Part shown: positions 27,210 through 35,131 of the stretch, piece after piece
Layout of the letters: every line of letters begins with the position of its first letter
How positions within the stretch are numbered: the stretch's first letter is position 1
From: Emergencia sp.
Lineage (GTDB): Bacteria > Bacillota > Clostridia > Peptostreptococcales > Anaerovoracaceae
Length of the DNA stretch: 64,000 bases
Assembly (NCBI GenBank): GCA_022767345.1
Contig: JALEOD010000053.1
Span: forward strand, 62,001-126,000
Direction of reading: 5' to 3'
Made by a program: the position numbers and the translations under genes
The notes under the pieces: generated by a model
Seen by the model: only the letters and a program-made list of their open reading frames with translations
Told to the model about the DNA's origin: nothing
Databases searched by the model: none

Positions 27210-28082
27210 ATGAGAAGAAGTATGCTATTTTTTCCGGGAAACAGTGCGAATATGCTGCTCAATGCAGATTTTCTCGGCTCAGATAGCGTGATTTTAGACC
27301 TTGAGGACGCAGTTGCTCAGACCGAAAAGGATTCCGCCAGAATTCTGGTGCGAAACGCAATCAGTTCCCTCGATTTTACAAAGGAAGTCATTGTTAGAAT
27401 CAATCCCATCGACAGCCCGTACTGGGAAAAAGACCTTGCAGCCATCGTGCCTGTAAAGCCAGACATGATTATGCCTACCAAGGTCAGCGGTGCAGATGAT
27501 GTGAAGACCATTTCAGACGCTATCGCAAAGGTGGAAGCAGAAAACGGCATTGAAGTTGGCACCATCAAGCTGATTCCGCTTATCGAAACTGCCTTGGGTG
27601 TGGAAAAATCCTTTGAAATCGCGACGGCAGACCCGCGGGTTTCTGCGATTTTCCTCGGCGGCGAGGATTTGACCGCAGACCTGCAGTGCAAGAGAACCAA
27701 GGAAGGTACAGAAATCCTCTATGCCCGCTCCCGTATGGTCATGGCGGCCCGTGCTGCAGGCATCGACGTTTACGATACACCGTGGACCGACGTGGAAGAC
27801 TACGAAGGCCTCATCGCCGATGCAAAATTTGCAAAGAGCCTGGGCTTTTCCGGAAAATCCTCCATTTCACCGCGCCACGTGCGCTTTATCAATGAAATTT
27901 TCAGCCCGACAGAGGAAGAAATCCGCTACGCTCGTGATGTCTTTGACGCTATCGAAAAGGGTAAAGCCGAGGGCAAAGGAGTGGTATCTCTTCGCGGCAA
28001 GATGATTGACGCGCCGATTGTGGCAAGGGCAAGACAGGTTCTTGCGGCGGCTGAAGCGATGAAGGGAGGTCCTGTAAAATGA
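27210..28082 (+). CDS. citE: Citrate/citramalate lyase beta subunit
   Basis: A 290-residue HpcH/HpaI-type aldolase subunit that cleaves the acyl-ACP thioester. Typical motifs are RSMLFFPGNSANML at the start, VILDLEDAV, VRINPIDSPYW and IFLGGEDLTADL, with acidic residues that bind magnesium. It begins immediately after citD and overlaps citF by four bases. In a glutamate fermenter the product would be pyruvate from citramalyl-ACP; in citrate fermenters it would be oxaloacetate. Sequence alone does not settle this. Confidence 0.94.
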   Translation: MRRSMLFFPGNSANMLLNADFLGSDSVILDLEDAVAQTEKDSARILVRNAISSLDFTKEVIVRINPIDSPYWEKDLAAIVPVKPDMIMPTKVSGADDVKTISDAIAKVEAENGIEVGTIKLIPLIETALGVEKSFEIATADPRVSAIFLGGEDLTADLQCKRTKEGTEILYARSRMVMAARAAGIDVYDTPWTDVEDYEGLIADAKFAKSLGFSGKSSISPRHVRFINEIFSPTEEEIRYARDVFDAIEKGKAEGKGVVSLRGKMIDAPIVARARQVLAAAEAMKGGPVK

Positions 28083-29491
28083 AGACAAAATTAGTAAAAG
28101 ATATTAAAGAGGCAGTGAAGCTGTCAGGACTTTCTGATGGAATGACCATTTCTTTCCATCATCACCTGCGCAACGGCGATATGGTGGCAGTGATGGTTCT
28201 TGACGTGATCAGCGAACTGGGCATCAAAGACTTGAATGTCAATATCAGTTCCATCTTCGATACCCATGCGCCTTTTATTGAATACATCAGAGACGGCGTG
28301 ATTACCGGCATTGAAACCGACTATATGGGCGGTGTTGTAGGCCGGGCTGTCAGCGAAGGCATTTTGGATAAACCGGTGATTTTCAGAACTCACGGCGGAA
28401 GACCTGCAGACATTATCAGCGGCGCTTCCCCAATCGACGTTGCTTTTATTGCGGCGCCGACTTCTGATCCGATGGGCAACTGCAGCGGAAAATACGGAAA
28501 ATCTGCCTGCGGCTCTTTAGGCTATGCCTTTGCGGATGCCATGTACGCAAAGACTTCTGTGGTCATTACAGATAATCTGGTGGACTATCCGCTGACGGAT
28601 TTTTCCATTGCGGAAAACTATATCGATTACGTGGTTTGTGTGGACAAAATCGGCGAGCCGTCAGGCATCGTCTCCGGCACGACCAAGATTACAAAAGACC
28701 CGGTGGGTCTTGTCATTGCTGATTATGCGGCCAGAGCCATTGAAGCCAGTGGACTTTTGGTCGATGGTTTTTCTTTCCAGACCGGCGCAGGCGGTGCCTC
28801 CCTTGCGGCTGCCAAATATCTGCAGGACATCATGCTTGCCCGCGGTATTAAAGGCAGTTACGGTCTTGGAGGAATTACCAGCTATATGGTAGATATGATG
28901 AAGAGCGGCTGTTTCAAAGCACTTCTGGACGTACAGTGCTTTGATCTCGGCGCGGTGGAATCCATCAGAACCAATCCAAATCACAGAGAGGTTACGGCGG
29001 CTCACTATGCAAGCCCTGCGGAGGCAAGCAGCGCAGTGGACAGCTTAGATGTAGTTATTTTGGGCGCAACTGAAATCGACACCAATTTTAATGTCAATGT
29101 TCACACTGATTCCAACGGCTATATCATGGGCGGCAGCGGCGGTCACAGCGATACAGCAGCCGGCGCAAAGATGTCCATGATTGTTGCGCCGCTGTCCCGT
29201 GCCCGTCTTCCAATCGTGGTCGATGAGGTGCTCTGCAAATCCACACCGGGCTCCACTGTCGATGTACTGGTAACCCAGCGCGGTATTGCGGTAAATCCGC
29301 TTCGTCCGGAGCTTTCTGAAAAATTTGCGGCGGCAGGACTTCCTGTTGTGGATATCTTAAAGCTTCGCGATGCGGCAGAAAAACTCAACGGCAAAGCAAA
29401 GAAACCGACACTCGGTGACAAGGAAGTGGCAAAAGTCCTGTATCGGGACGGCTCACTTCTCGATACCATTTACAACGTGCCGGTGAAATAG
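28079..29491 (+). CDS. citF: Citrate/citramalate lyase alpha subunit (ACP transferase)
   Basis: A 470-residue CoA-transferase-like subunit that swaps acetyl for citramalyl (or citryl) on the acyl carrier protein. Recognisable stretches are GMTISFHHHLRNGD near the N-terminus, GRAVSEGILDKPVIFRTHGG, and SGGHSDTAAGAKMSM in the C-terminal half. Length is close to other CitF proteins (about 500). It ends the mal-citGDEF run. The 449 bases that follow hold no gene but two repeat arrays, then citC. Confidence 0.93.
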   Translation: MKTKLVKDIKEAVKLSGLSDGMTISFHHHLRNGDMVAVMVLDVISELGIKDLNVNISSIFDTHAPFIEYIRDGVITGIETDYMGGVVGRAVSEGILDKPVIFRTHGGRPADIISGASPIDVAFIAAPTSDPMGNCSGKYGKSACGSLGYAFADAMYAKTSVVITDNLVDYPLTDFSIAENYIDYVVCVDKIGEPSGIVSGTTKITKDPVGLVIADYAARAIEASGLLVDGFSFQTGAGGASLAAAKYLQDIMLARGIKGSYGLGGITSYMVDMMKSGCFKALLDVQCFDLGAVESIRTNPNHREVTAAHYASPAEASSAVDSLDVVILGATEIDTNFNVNVHTDSNGYIMGGSGGHSDTAAGAKMSMIVAPLSRARLPIVVDEVLCKSTPGSTVDVLVTQRGIAVNPLRPELSEKFAAAGLPVVDILKLRDAAEKLNGKAKKPTLGDKEVAKVLYRDGSLLDTIYNVPVK

Positions 29492-29508
29492 AAGCGCTGC
29501 GTATGGGA

Positions 29509-29833
29509 GGTTGTGCAAAGCCTTTCAGAAAGTGTCTGTCTGCACAACTTTTCCTGCATGGACAGGGCGTCAATTGACTAAAGTTGTGCAAACTTAACTG
29601 AAAACAATGTGATTTGCACAACTTTTCTAGTTTTTTCTGAGAGTTATTGACTTACGGTTGTGCAGAATACCTCTGGATGGAATGATGTGCACAACCTTAC
29701 GGGCGTTGCATTGTACAAAGTTGTGCAAAGCTTTTAGCAAAGTGATTATCTGCACAACTTTTCCTGCGCTGACAGAGCAGAAATGGCTCAAAGTTGTGCA
29801 AACTCGGCCGATAACTATGCAATCTGCACAACC
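29509..29833. repeat. Array of five GTTGTGCA inverted-repeat units
   Basis: Five units, each 41-42 bases, have nine-base arms of the type RGTTGTGCA and TGCACAACY: 29509-29549, 29582-29623, 29656-29696, 29719-29759 and 29792-29833. Unit starts are 73, 74, 63 and 73 bases apart. Arms are conserved while centres vary. Units 2 and 4 pair A with T at the outermost arm position and unit 3 pairs G with C, a compensatory change. Units 1-2 resemble units 4-5 beyond the arms, suggesting an internal duplication of about 146 bases. No gene is seen here. Confidence 0.85.
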
Positions 29834-29838
29834 CTGGG

Positions 29839-29900
29839 GCTGACAGCCAATAACCCTACCGCTGGCAGACGATAAACCTACCGCTGACAGCCAATAAGTG
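29839..29900. repeat. 22-base tandem repeat, 2.8 copies
   Basis: A 22-base unit beginning GCTGACAGCCAATAACC is repeated at 29839, 29861 and 29883 (last copy partial), with a few changes in the second. It lies directly after the GTTGTGCA array and 40 bases before citC. Confidence 0.75.
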
Positions 29901-29940
29901 TCTGCATTTGAATTTATGAAAATAGATTGGAACGAGAGCG

Positions 29941-31011
29941 ATGTTTTATACAGAGGAAATCAAACTGAATCAAGCGGCGGATCTGCTTTCCCTTTGCGGA
30001 CTGACGATGCCCCGGGCGGTAGATTATACTGCCGGGGTCTTTCTGCGCAGTGATGGGGCTGACCGGCTGGTGGCCTGCGGCAGTCTTAAAGGCGACATGA
30101 TTCAGGGCATTGCGGTGGACCCGAAATTTCAGGGAGAGGATCTGACTGCCAAGGTGATGACCCATCTGGCACAGAAAGCTTCTGAAAAGGGCATTCACAG
30201 TTTATACCTTTTTACAAAGCCGGAAAAGGCTGTCCAGTTTGTGGGGCTGGGATTTCGGCTGGCGGCCTCGGCGAGACCTTATGCGGCCCTTTTAGAGTGG
30301 GGCAGTGCAGGGATTTCCCAGTATGTGGAAAAGCTGCGGGAATGTAAGAAAATGGTATTTGCGGCCGAGAGCGCAGCGGAGTGCACAGCCAAGAGCGAAG
30401 CGCACAATGCAGCGGAGTGCACAGCCAATTCCCCGCGTCCAATCGGCGCTCTGGTGATGAACTGCAATCCTTTTACAAGAGGACACCGCTATCTCATAGA
30501 AAAAGCAGCCGCAGCCTGCAGTCACGTATTTCTGCTGGTGGTAGAGGAAGATGTTTCTGAGTTTTCCTTTGGAGACCGTTTTACCATGGTAAAGGCGGGC
30601 ACTGCGGATTTGAAGAATGTCACGGTGCTACCTGGCGGTCGCTATGCGGTATCCAGTTTGACTTTTCCAAGCTATTTTACCAAGGAAGAAAACCTGGCTC
30701 ACGCCCATGCAGCCATAGATGCGGAACTCTTTGCCCAGATCATTGCTCCGGTACTTTCAGTCTCTGTGCGGTTTGTGGGAACGGAGCCTTACTCACAGGT
30801 GACAGAAATTTACAACGAAACTCTGAAAAAAAGACTTCCGAAAGCTGGAATTACTGTGGAGGAAATCCCTCGACTAACAGCAGGGGGCGAGCCGGTCAGC
30901 GCCAGCAGAGTCAGAGAAATTCTCCATGCAGAGGGCGCAGACAGTGAGAAACTTGCCGAGCTTTTACCGGAGACTACATTGAACTATTTAAGAAAAATTA
31001 GTCAGTCGTAA
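29941..31011 (+). CDS. citC: [Citrate/citramalate (pro-3S)-lyase] ligase
   Basis: A 356-residue protein that acetylates the acyl carrier subunit using ATP and acetate, switching the lyase on. The N-terminal ~125 residues are a GNAT-like domain (IQGIAVDPKFQGEDLTAKVM). The C-terminal part is a nucleotidyltransferase with ALVMNCNPFTRGHRYLIEKA and a late VSASRVREIL. Between them (about residues 140-165) is a low-complexity alanine/glutamate/cysteine insert encoded by a duplicated 20-base sequence (30373-30392, 30409-30428). The gene is separated from citF by repeat arrays, so it may be expressed separately. Confidence 0.92.
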   Translation: MFYTEEIKLNQAADLLSLCGLTMPRAVDYTAGVFLRSDGADRLVACGSLKGDMIQGIAVDPKFQGEDLTAKVMTHLAQKASEKGIHSLYLFTKPEKAVQFVGLGFRLAASARPYAALLEWGSAGISQYVEKLRECKKMVFAAESAAECTAKSEAHNAAECTANSPRPIGALVMNCNPFTRGHRYLIEKAAAACSHVFLLVVEEDVSEFSFGDRFTMVKAGTADLKNVTVLPGGRYAVSSLTFPSYFTKEENLAHAHAAIDAELFAQIIAPVLSVSVRFVGTEPYSQVTEIYNETLKKRLPKAGITVEEIPRLTAGGEPVSASRVREILHAEGADSEKLAELLPETTLNYLRKISQS

Positions 31012-31039
31012 TTTAGTAAATCGTACTTGACTAAAATGT

Positions 31040-31085
31040 AAATGACCGTATACTGTCATAATTTGATAGCATGCGGTCATTTTGT
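31040..31085. terminator. Bidirectional terminator between citC and the aldo/keto reductase
   Basis: Outer arms AAATGACCG (31040-31048) and CGGTCATTT (31074-31082) pair perfectly, and the 25-base centre can pair further. The genes on both sides converge on it, and the arms supply short T-runs on each strand. Confidence 0.75.
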
Positions 31086-32107
31086 TACTTATTTTTCACC
31101 TGCTCCCTGTAATCTTTCAGATTCTTTTCAAGAAGCGCTGGGGTATCCAGCCCATAAGGACAGCGGTCTTTGCACTGGTTGCAGTGGAGACATTCTGTGA
31201 TTTTTTCCATATCCCTTTGATGAGCCTCGTCCATGTAGATATCGGTTGGCGCTCTGCGAATCATCAGGGACATGCGGGCGCAGTCGTTGATTTTGATTCC
31301 GGCAGGGCAAGGCATGCAGTAGCCGCAGCCGCGGCAGAATTCACCGGCAAGTTCTTTGCGCTCACCTGCAATAAATGCCTCCATAGCGGCGTCCATCCGC
31401 GGCGGATTCTTTTCGCAGTCCAGGAACTGCTGCAGCTCTTTTTGCCTCTGCACACCCCAGATGGGCAGTACGTTGTCGTACTGGGCGCAGAAAGCGTAAG
31501 AAGCGTCGGCGCGGGTAATCAGTCCGCCGCCCATGGCTTTCATCGCGATAAATCCCATGTCCGCTTCTTTACATTTTTCTACCAGCTGAATTTCGTCGGC
31601 ATTGGCAAGGTAGCTGAAAGGAAACTGCAGAGTTTCGTAGAGCCCGGACTCGATGGCTTCATGTGCCACAGCAAGTCTGTGATTGGTGATGCCGATGTGG
31701 CGTACCTTTCCCTGAGATTTCGCCTCTAGCATCGCCTCGTAAAGACCGGTGCCGTCGCCCGGTTTTGGACAGAAAGCGGGATTATGGAACTGATATAAAT
31801 CCAGATAATCGGTCTGCAGATTAGTAAGGGTAGTTTCAAGCTGGGACCAAAATTCCTCAGTGCTGCTGCACATGGTTTTGCTGGCGATGAAGACTTTTTC
31901 TCGCAGTCCTCTTTCACTTAGGGATTTCCCCAGTTTGGATTCGCTGTCCGTATAAAATCTGGCGGTATCAAAGAATGTGATACCCGCCTCGTAGGCTTTC
32001 ATAATCAATGCGTCAGCTTCTTCGTATGAAATCCGCTGAATGGGCAGTGCGCCGAAGCCGTTCTTATTTGTAATGATTTCCGTTTTTCCAAGTCTTACTT
32101 GTGTCAT
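31085..32107 (-). CDS. Aldo/keto reductase with C-terminal 4Fe-4S motifs
   Basis: A 340-residue protein. The NADP-type aldo/keto reductase barrel covers about residues 1-250, with FFDTARFYTDSE (Asp and Tyr of the active site), IASKTM (Lys) and YQFHNP (His). Two ferredoxin-like cysteine motifs follow (CRGCGYCMPCPAGI and CLHCNQCKDRCPYGL). Such fused proteins are common in anaerobes; their substrates are mostly unknown. It is complete, unlike its truncated relative at 19.8-20.8 kb. It is a single gene with its own promoter on the minus strand. Confidence 0.88.
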   Translation of the reverse strand: MTQVRLGKTEIITNKNGFGALPIQRISYEEADALIMKAYEAGITFFDTARFYTDSESKLGKSLSERGLREKVFIASKTMCSSTEEFWSQLETTLTNLQTDYLDLYQFHNPAFCPKPGDGTGLYEAMLEAKSQGKVRHIGITNHRLAVAHEAIESGLYETLQFPFSYLANADEIQLVEKCKEADMGFIAMKAMGGGLITRADASYAFCAQYDNVLPIWGVQRQKELQQFLDCEKNPPRMDAAMEAFIAGERKELAGEFCRGCGYCMPCPAGIKINDCARMSLMIRRAPTDIYMDEAHQRDMEKITECLHCNQCKDRCPYGLDTPALLEKNLKDYREQVKNK

Positions 32108-32128
32108 AAAATATCACCTCTAAGGTTC

Positions 32129-32157
32129 ATTATACCATCAATTGGCGGTTTTGTTTA
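32129..32157 (-). promoter_or_regulatory. Promoter of the aldo/keto reductase
   Basis: On the minus strand a perfect TATAAT (32134-32129) has TAAACA (32157-32152) 17 bases upstream. The start codon follows about 22 bases later, so the leader is very short. Confidence 0.55.
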
Positions 32158-32210
32158 TACTTTCTTTCAGAGGATGGGCATCGTTTCAGCTGCCGTTTCA
32201 GCGCAGCGTC

Positions 32211-32497
32211 TTAACCTAAAACCAACATTTTTAAAAAAAGTGTATAAGAGGAGGGGGCGATTCTTAACCGAGAAATAGAAAACATCAAAAAAATGTATAA
32301 GGGATTTATCTCAGGCTGGCTCTGAAGTTAGTACGCCTTACATTTTCTGCAAAATATCACATAAATTTATCCAAACCTTACGCAAAATGCAATATTTCAG
32401 CAGAAAATCAAGAATAAAGGCTTATGCAGTACAACCACCGATGATGTGTGTTAAAAAATCTTATACATTTTTTACAGAAAATCGAGATTTGGGTTAA
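32211..32497. repeat. Three 38-base units, two direct and one inverted
   Basis: Each unit starts with TTAACC and ends with A-rich sequence plus TGTATAAG, exactly 38 bases from end to end: 32211-32248 (+), 32264-32301 (+) and 32460-32497 (-). The middle parts differ. The block begins with TTAACC and ends with GGTTAA, so it has the outline of a small element with inverted ends, but I see no target-site duplication. It fills most of the 508-base gap between the aldo/keto reductase and the response regulator; no gene is visible in it. Confidence 0.7.
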
Positions 32498-32560
32498 AGA
32501 TATACCACGGCTCCGCCTTTTAAGAGAATATCAGCGAAGTGCTCCCGCGTTCCCCTTTGC

Positions 32561-32589
32561 TTGCAAAGAAAAAGGAAGAATGGTAAAAT
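32561..32589 (+). promoter_or_regulatory. Promoter of the BceRS-like two-component genes
   Basis: TTGCAA (32561-32566) and TAAAAT (32584-32589) are separated by 17 bases; the response regulator starts 27 bases downstream after AAAAGGGGAAG. Confidence 0.5.
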
Positions 32590-32615
32590 AGAATCAAAAA
32601 AAAGGGGAAGAAAAT

Positions 32616-33287
32616 ATGCACAAAGTACTCATTGTAGAAGATGATATGGTGATTGCAAAATCTATCGCCCATCACATAGAAACCTGGGACTGCAGTGCTC
32701 ACTGCGTAGAGAATTTTAAAAATGTCATGGAGGAGTTCGCTGCCTTTGAACCGGATCTGGTGCTTCTTGATATCGGACTGCCGTTTTTTAACGGCTACTA
32801 CTGGTGTACACAGATCAGGGCCGTTTCCAAGGTGCCTATCATTTTTATCTCTTCCGCATCAGATAATATGAATATTGTCATGGCCATGAACATGGGCGGC
32901 GATGATTTTATCGCCAAGCCTTTTGACCTTGCGGTGCTCACTGCGAAAGTTCAGGCCCTTCTGCGCAGAACTTATGATTTCGGCGTACAGAGCCCGGTTT
33001 TAACCCATATGGGCGCAGTGCTGAATATGGGAGATGCCAGCCTGACCTATGAAGGCGAAAAAATAGACCTGACGAAAAATGAGTTTCGTATTTTGCAGAG
33101 TCTGCTGGAGCGAAAGGGCAATGTGATCAGCAGAGATGAGCTGATGGAGCGGCTTTGGGAAACAGACAGTTTTGTGGACGAAAACACCCTGACTGTCAAT
33201 GTGGCGAGACTTCGCAGAAAGCTGGAAGCCAGCGGACTTACCGATTTTATTAAGACAAAGAAAGGCATGGGATATCTGGTTGAATAA
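32616..33287 (+). CDS. OmpR-family response regulator (BceR-like)
   Basis: A 223-residue protein. The receiver domain (about 1-120) has acidic residues VEDDMV, the phosphoacceptor in LVLLDIGLP (about D52), and the conserved K in IAKPFD. The winged-helix DNA-binding domain ends with VDENTLTVNVARLRRKLE and GMGYLVE. The kinase gene begins one base after its stop. Together with the ABC ATPase and ten-helix permease downstream, this is the arrangement of BceRS-BceAB systems, which sense and remove peptide antibiotics such as bacitracin. The true inducer is unknown. Confidence 0.9.
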   Translation: MHKVLIVEDDMVIAKSIAHHIETWDCSAHCVENFKNVMEEFAAFEPDLVLLDIGLPFFNGYYWCTQIRAVSKVPIIFISSASDNMNIVMAMNMGGDDFIAKPFDLAVLTAKVQALLRRTYDFGVQSPVLTHMGAVLNMGDASLTYEGEKIDLTKNEFRILQSLLERKGNVISRDELMERLWETDSFVDENTLTVNVARLRRKLEASGLTDFIKTKKGMGYLVE

Positions 33288-33288
33288 T

Positions 33289-34284
33289 ATGATAGGAGAA
33301 TTTATTCGGAGCAAACTAAAATCAGCGCTGCTGTTTTCAGTATACTTAGGCGTATTCTGTCTGGTGGCATTTCTCTTCGGTATGCCCTTTGACGCATTGA
33401 TTTATGCCATTGCTCTCTGCCTGTTTTTCGCTGCAGTATTTATGATTTACAGTTACGCGATGTTTCGGCAGAGGCTGGCGGTTTTGCAGGATATTAAAGC
33501 GAAAATTCAGTTTGGACCGGAGGAATTGCCTCAGCCCGCAAACGCCATTGAGGAGGAGTATCAGGAGATTATCAAATCCCTTTACAGAACCACTTCGGCT
33601 GCGGTGTCCGCCAAGGATAAAGCCATGAGCGACATGATTGAGTACTACACACTGTGGGCACATCAGATTAAAACGCCAATTGCCGCCATAGATTTGCTGC
33701 TGCAGAGCGAGCCCGCTGGAGTGTACAAAGATCAGTTTTCTATGGAACTGTTTAAGGTGGAACAGTATGTGGAGATGGTGCTGCAGTATCTGCGTCTGGG
33801 GGCAGATAGCACCGATTTTCGATTTGAACAGCAGGATTTGGATAAAATAATCAGGGAAGTGGTAAAAAAGCATGCTACCATTTTTATTAAGAAAAAGATT
33901 TCGCTGGATTATCAGGGTGTGGATGCAAAGACTATTTCCGACGAAAAGTGGCTTTCCTTTGTGCTGGAGCAGGTGCTTTCCAATGCACTGAAGTATACGC
34001 CTTCGGGAAAAATTTCCATCTATATGGACGAGGTTTTGCCCTGCACGCTGGTGGTTGAGGATACGGGAATCGGCATTCAGGAAGAGGACCTGCCGAGGGT
34101 CTTTGACAAAGGCTATACGGGCTATAATGGGAGGAAGGACAAGAAGTCCACAGGCATCGGTCTTTATCTTTGCAGCATGATTATGAACAAGCTGGGGCAT
34201 ACGCTCACCATAGAGTCCCAGGAGGGAAAAGGCACCAAAGTGAAGCTGGGTCTAGGGACTTACAAAACTGTAAGATTTGAATAG
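33289..34284 (+). CDS. Intramembrane-sensing histidine kinase (BceS-like)
   Basis: A 331-residue kinase. The ATG at 33289 directly follows the regulator's stop; further in-frame starts upstream lie inside that gene. Two transmembrane helices (about 15-55) enclose almost no extracellular loop, the hallmark of kinases that rely on a partner transporter for sensing. The phosphoacceptor histidine is in LWAHQIKTPIAAIDLLL. The ATPase domain has NALKYTP, the DTGIGI box and STGIGLYLC. A terminator follows, so the transporter genes are probably transcribed separately. Confidence 0.9.
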   Translation: MIGEFIRSKLKSALLFSVYLGVFCLVAFLFGMPFDALIYAIALCLFFAAVFMIYSYAMFRQRLAVLQDIKAKIQFGPEELPQPANAIEEEYQEIIKSLYRTTSAAVSAKDKAMSDMIEYYTLWAHQIKTPIAAIDLLLQSEPAGVYKDQFSMELFKVEQYVEMVLQYLRLGADSTDFRFEQQDLDKIIREVVKKHATIFIKKKISLDYQGVDAKTISDEKWLSFVLEQVLSNALKYTPSGKISIYMDEVLPCTLVVEDTGIGIQEEDLPRVFDKGYTGYNGRKDKKSTGIGLYLCSMIMNKLGHTLTIESQEGKGTKVKLGLGTYKTVRFE

Positions 34285-34292
34285 AAGATTGT

Positions 34293-34325
34293 AAGGGAAT
34301 GTATAGGACTTGCGTTCCCTTTTTT
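34293..34325 (+). terminator. Terminator between the kinase and ABC genes
   Basis: Arms AAGGGAA and TTCCCTT surround a 15-base loop and are followed by a run of Ts. This separates the two-component genes from the transporter genes, as in many Bce modules where only the transporter is strongly induced. Confidence 0.6.
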
Positions 34326-34363
34326 GGTATTATAGAGCCATGTTTACAGAAAGGGGTTCAAAA

Positions 34364-35131
34364 ATGACCATTTTAGAAGTTAAAAATTTAAAGAAAATCT
34401 ATACGACTCGTTTTGGCGGAAATCAGGTGCAGGCGCTTTCCAATGTGTCCTTTTCCGTTGAAGAGGGCGAGTATGTAGCCATTATGGGAGAATCCGGCTC
34501 CGGAAAAACGACTCTGCTCAATATTCTGGCGGCGCTGGATAAACCGACCAGCGGCGAGGTGCTTTTAAACGGCAGAAATATCGTGACGATTTCTGAAAAG
34601 GAAATTTCGGCGTTCCGCAGAGACAATCTGGGCTTTGTGTTTCAGGATTTTAATTTGCTGGACACTTTTTCGCTGCAGGATAATATCTTTCTGCCTTTAG
34701 TGCTGGCAAAAAAGAATTACAAAGAAATGGCGAAAAAGCTGGCGCCTATTGCGGAGCATCTGGCTATTAAAGACATTCTGAAAAAATATCCTTACGAGGT
34801 ATCAGGGGGACAGAAGCAGAGAGCGGCTGTCGCCAGAGCTCTGATTACAAATCCGCAGCTGATACTGGCTGATGAGCCGACAGGTGCGCTGGACTCCGCA
34901 GCCTCTGACAGTCTGCTGAAACTCTTTGGAGAAATCAACAGAGCCGGACAGACTATTTTGATGGTAACTCACAGCACCAAAGCGGCAAGTCACGCCGGCA
35001 GAGTGCTTTTTATCAAGGACGGAGAGGTTTTCCATCAAATTTACAGAGCCAACATGAGCGAAGATGAGATGTTCGCTAAAATTTCGGACACATTGACAGT
35101 CCTGCAGTCAGGTGGTGGCAGACGTGGCTAA
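34364..35131 (+). CDS. ABC transporter ATP-binding protein (BceA-like)
   Basis: A 255-residue ATPase of the LolD/MacB class, with Walker A GESGSGKTT, signature VSGGQKQRAAVARAL and Walker B LILADEPTGALDS. The ATG at 34364 follows GAAAGGGG; an in-frame start at 34310 lies within the preceding terminator region and is unlikely. It powers the permease encoded next, whose start overlaps its 3' end. In BceAB-type systems the pair frees lipid targets from peptide antibiotics and also signals to the kinase. Confidence 0.92.
   Translation: MTILEVKNLKKIYTTRFGGNQVQALSNVSFSVEEGEYVAIMGESGSGKTTLLNILAALDKPTSGEVLLNGRNIVTISEKEISAFRRDNLGFVFQDFNLLDTFSLQDNIFLPLVLAKKNYKEMAKKLAPIAEHLAIKDILKKYPYEVSGGQKQRAAVARALITNPQLILADEPTGALDSAASDSLLKLFGEINRAGQTILMVTHSTKAASHAGRVLFIKDGEVFHQIYRANMSEDEMFAKISDTLTVLQSGGGRRG

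Noticed and set aside
26038..29491. Citrate fermentation operon
   Set aside because: Citrate lyase homology is real, but there is no citrate transporter or oxaloacetate decarboxylase here, and the genes directly follow mal. Citramalate is the better substrate guess.
29509..29833. CRISPR array
   Set aside because: The conserved parts are nine-base inverted arms, not long direct repeats, the units differ in their centres, spacing is uneven, and no cas gene is near.
32211..32497. Insertion sequence or complete MITE
   Set aside because: There is no transposase, no target-site duplication, and similarity is limited to the fixed ends of each 38-base unit. Kept only as a repeat.
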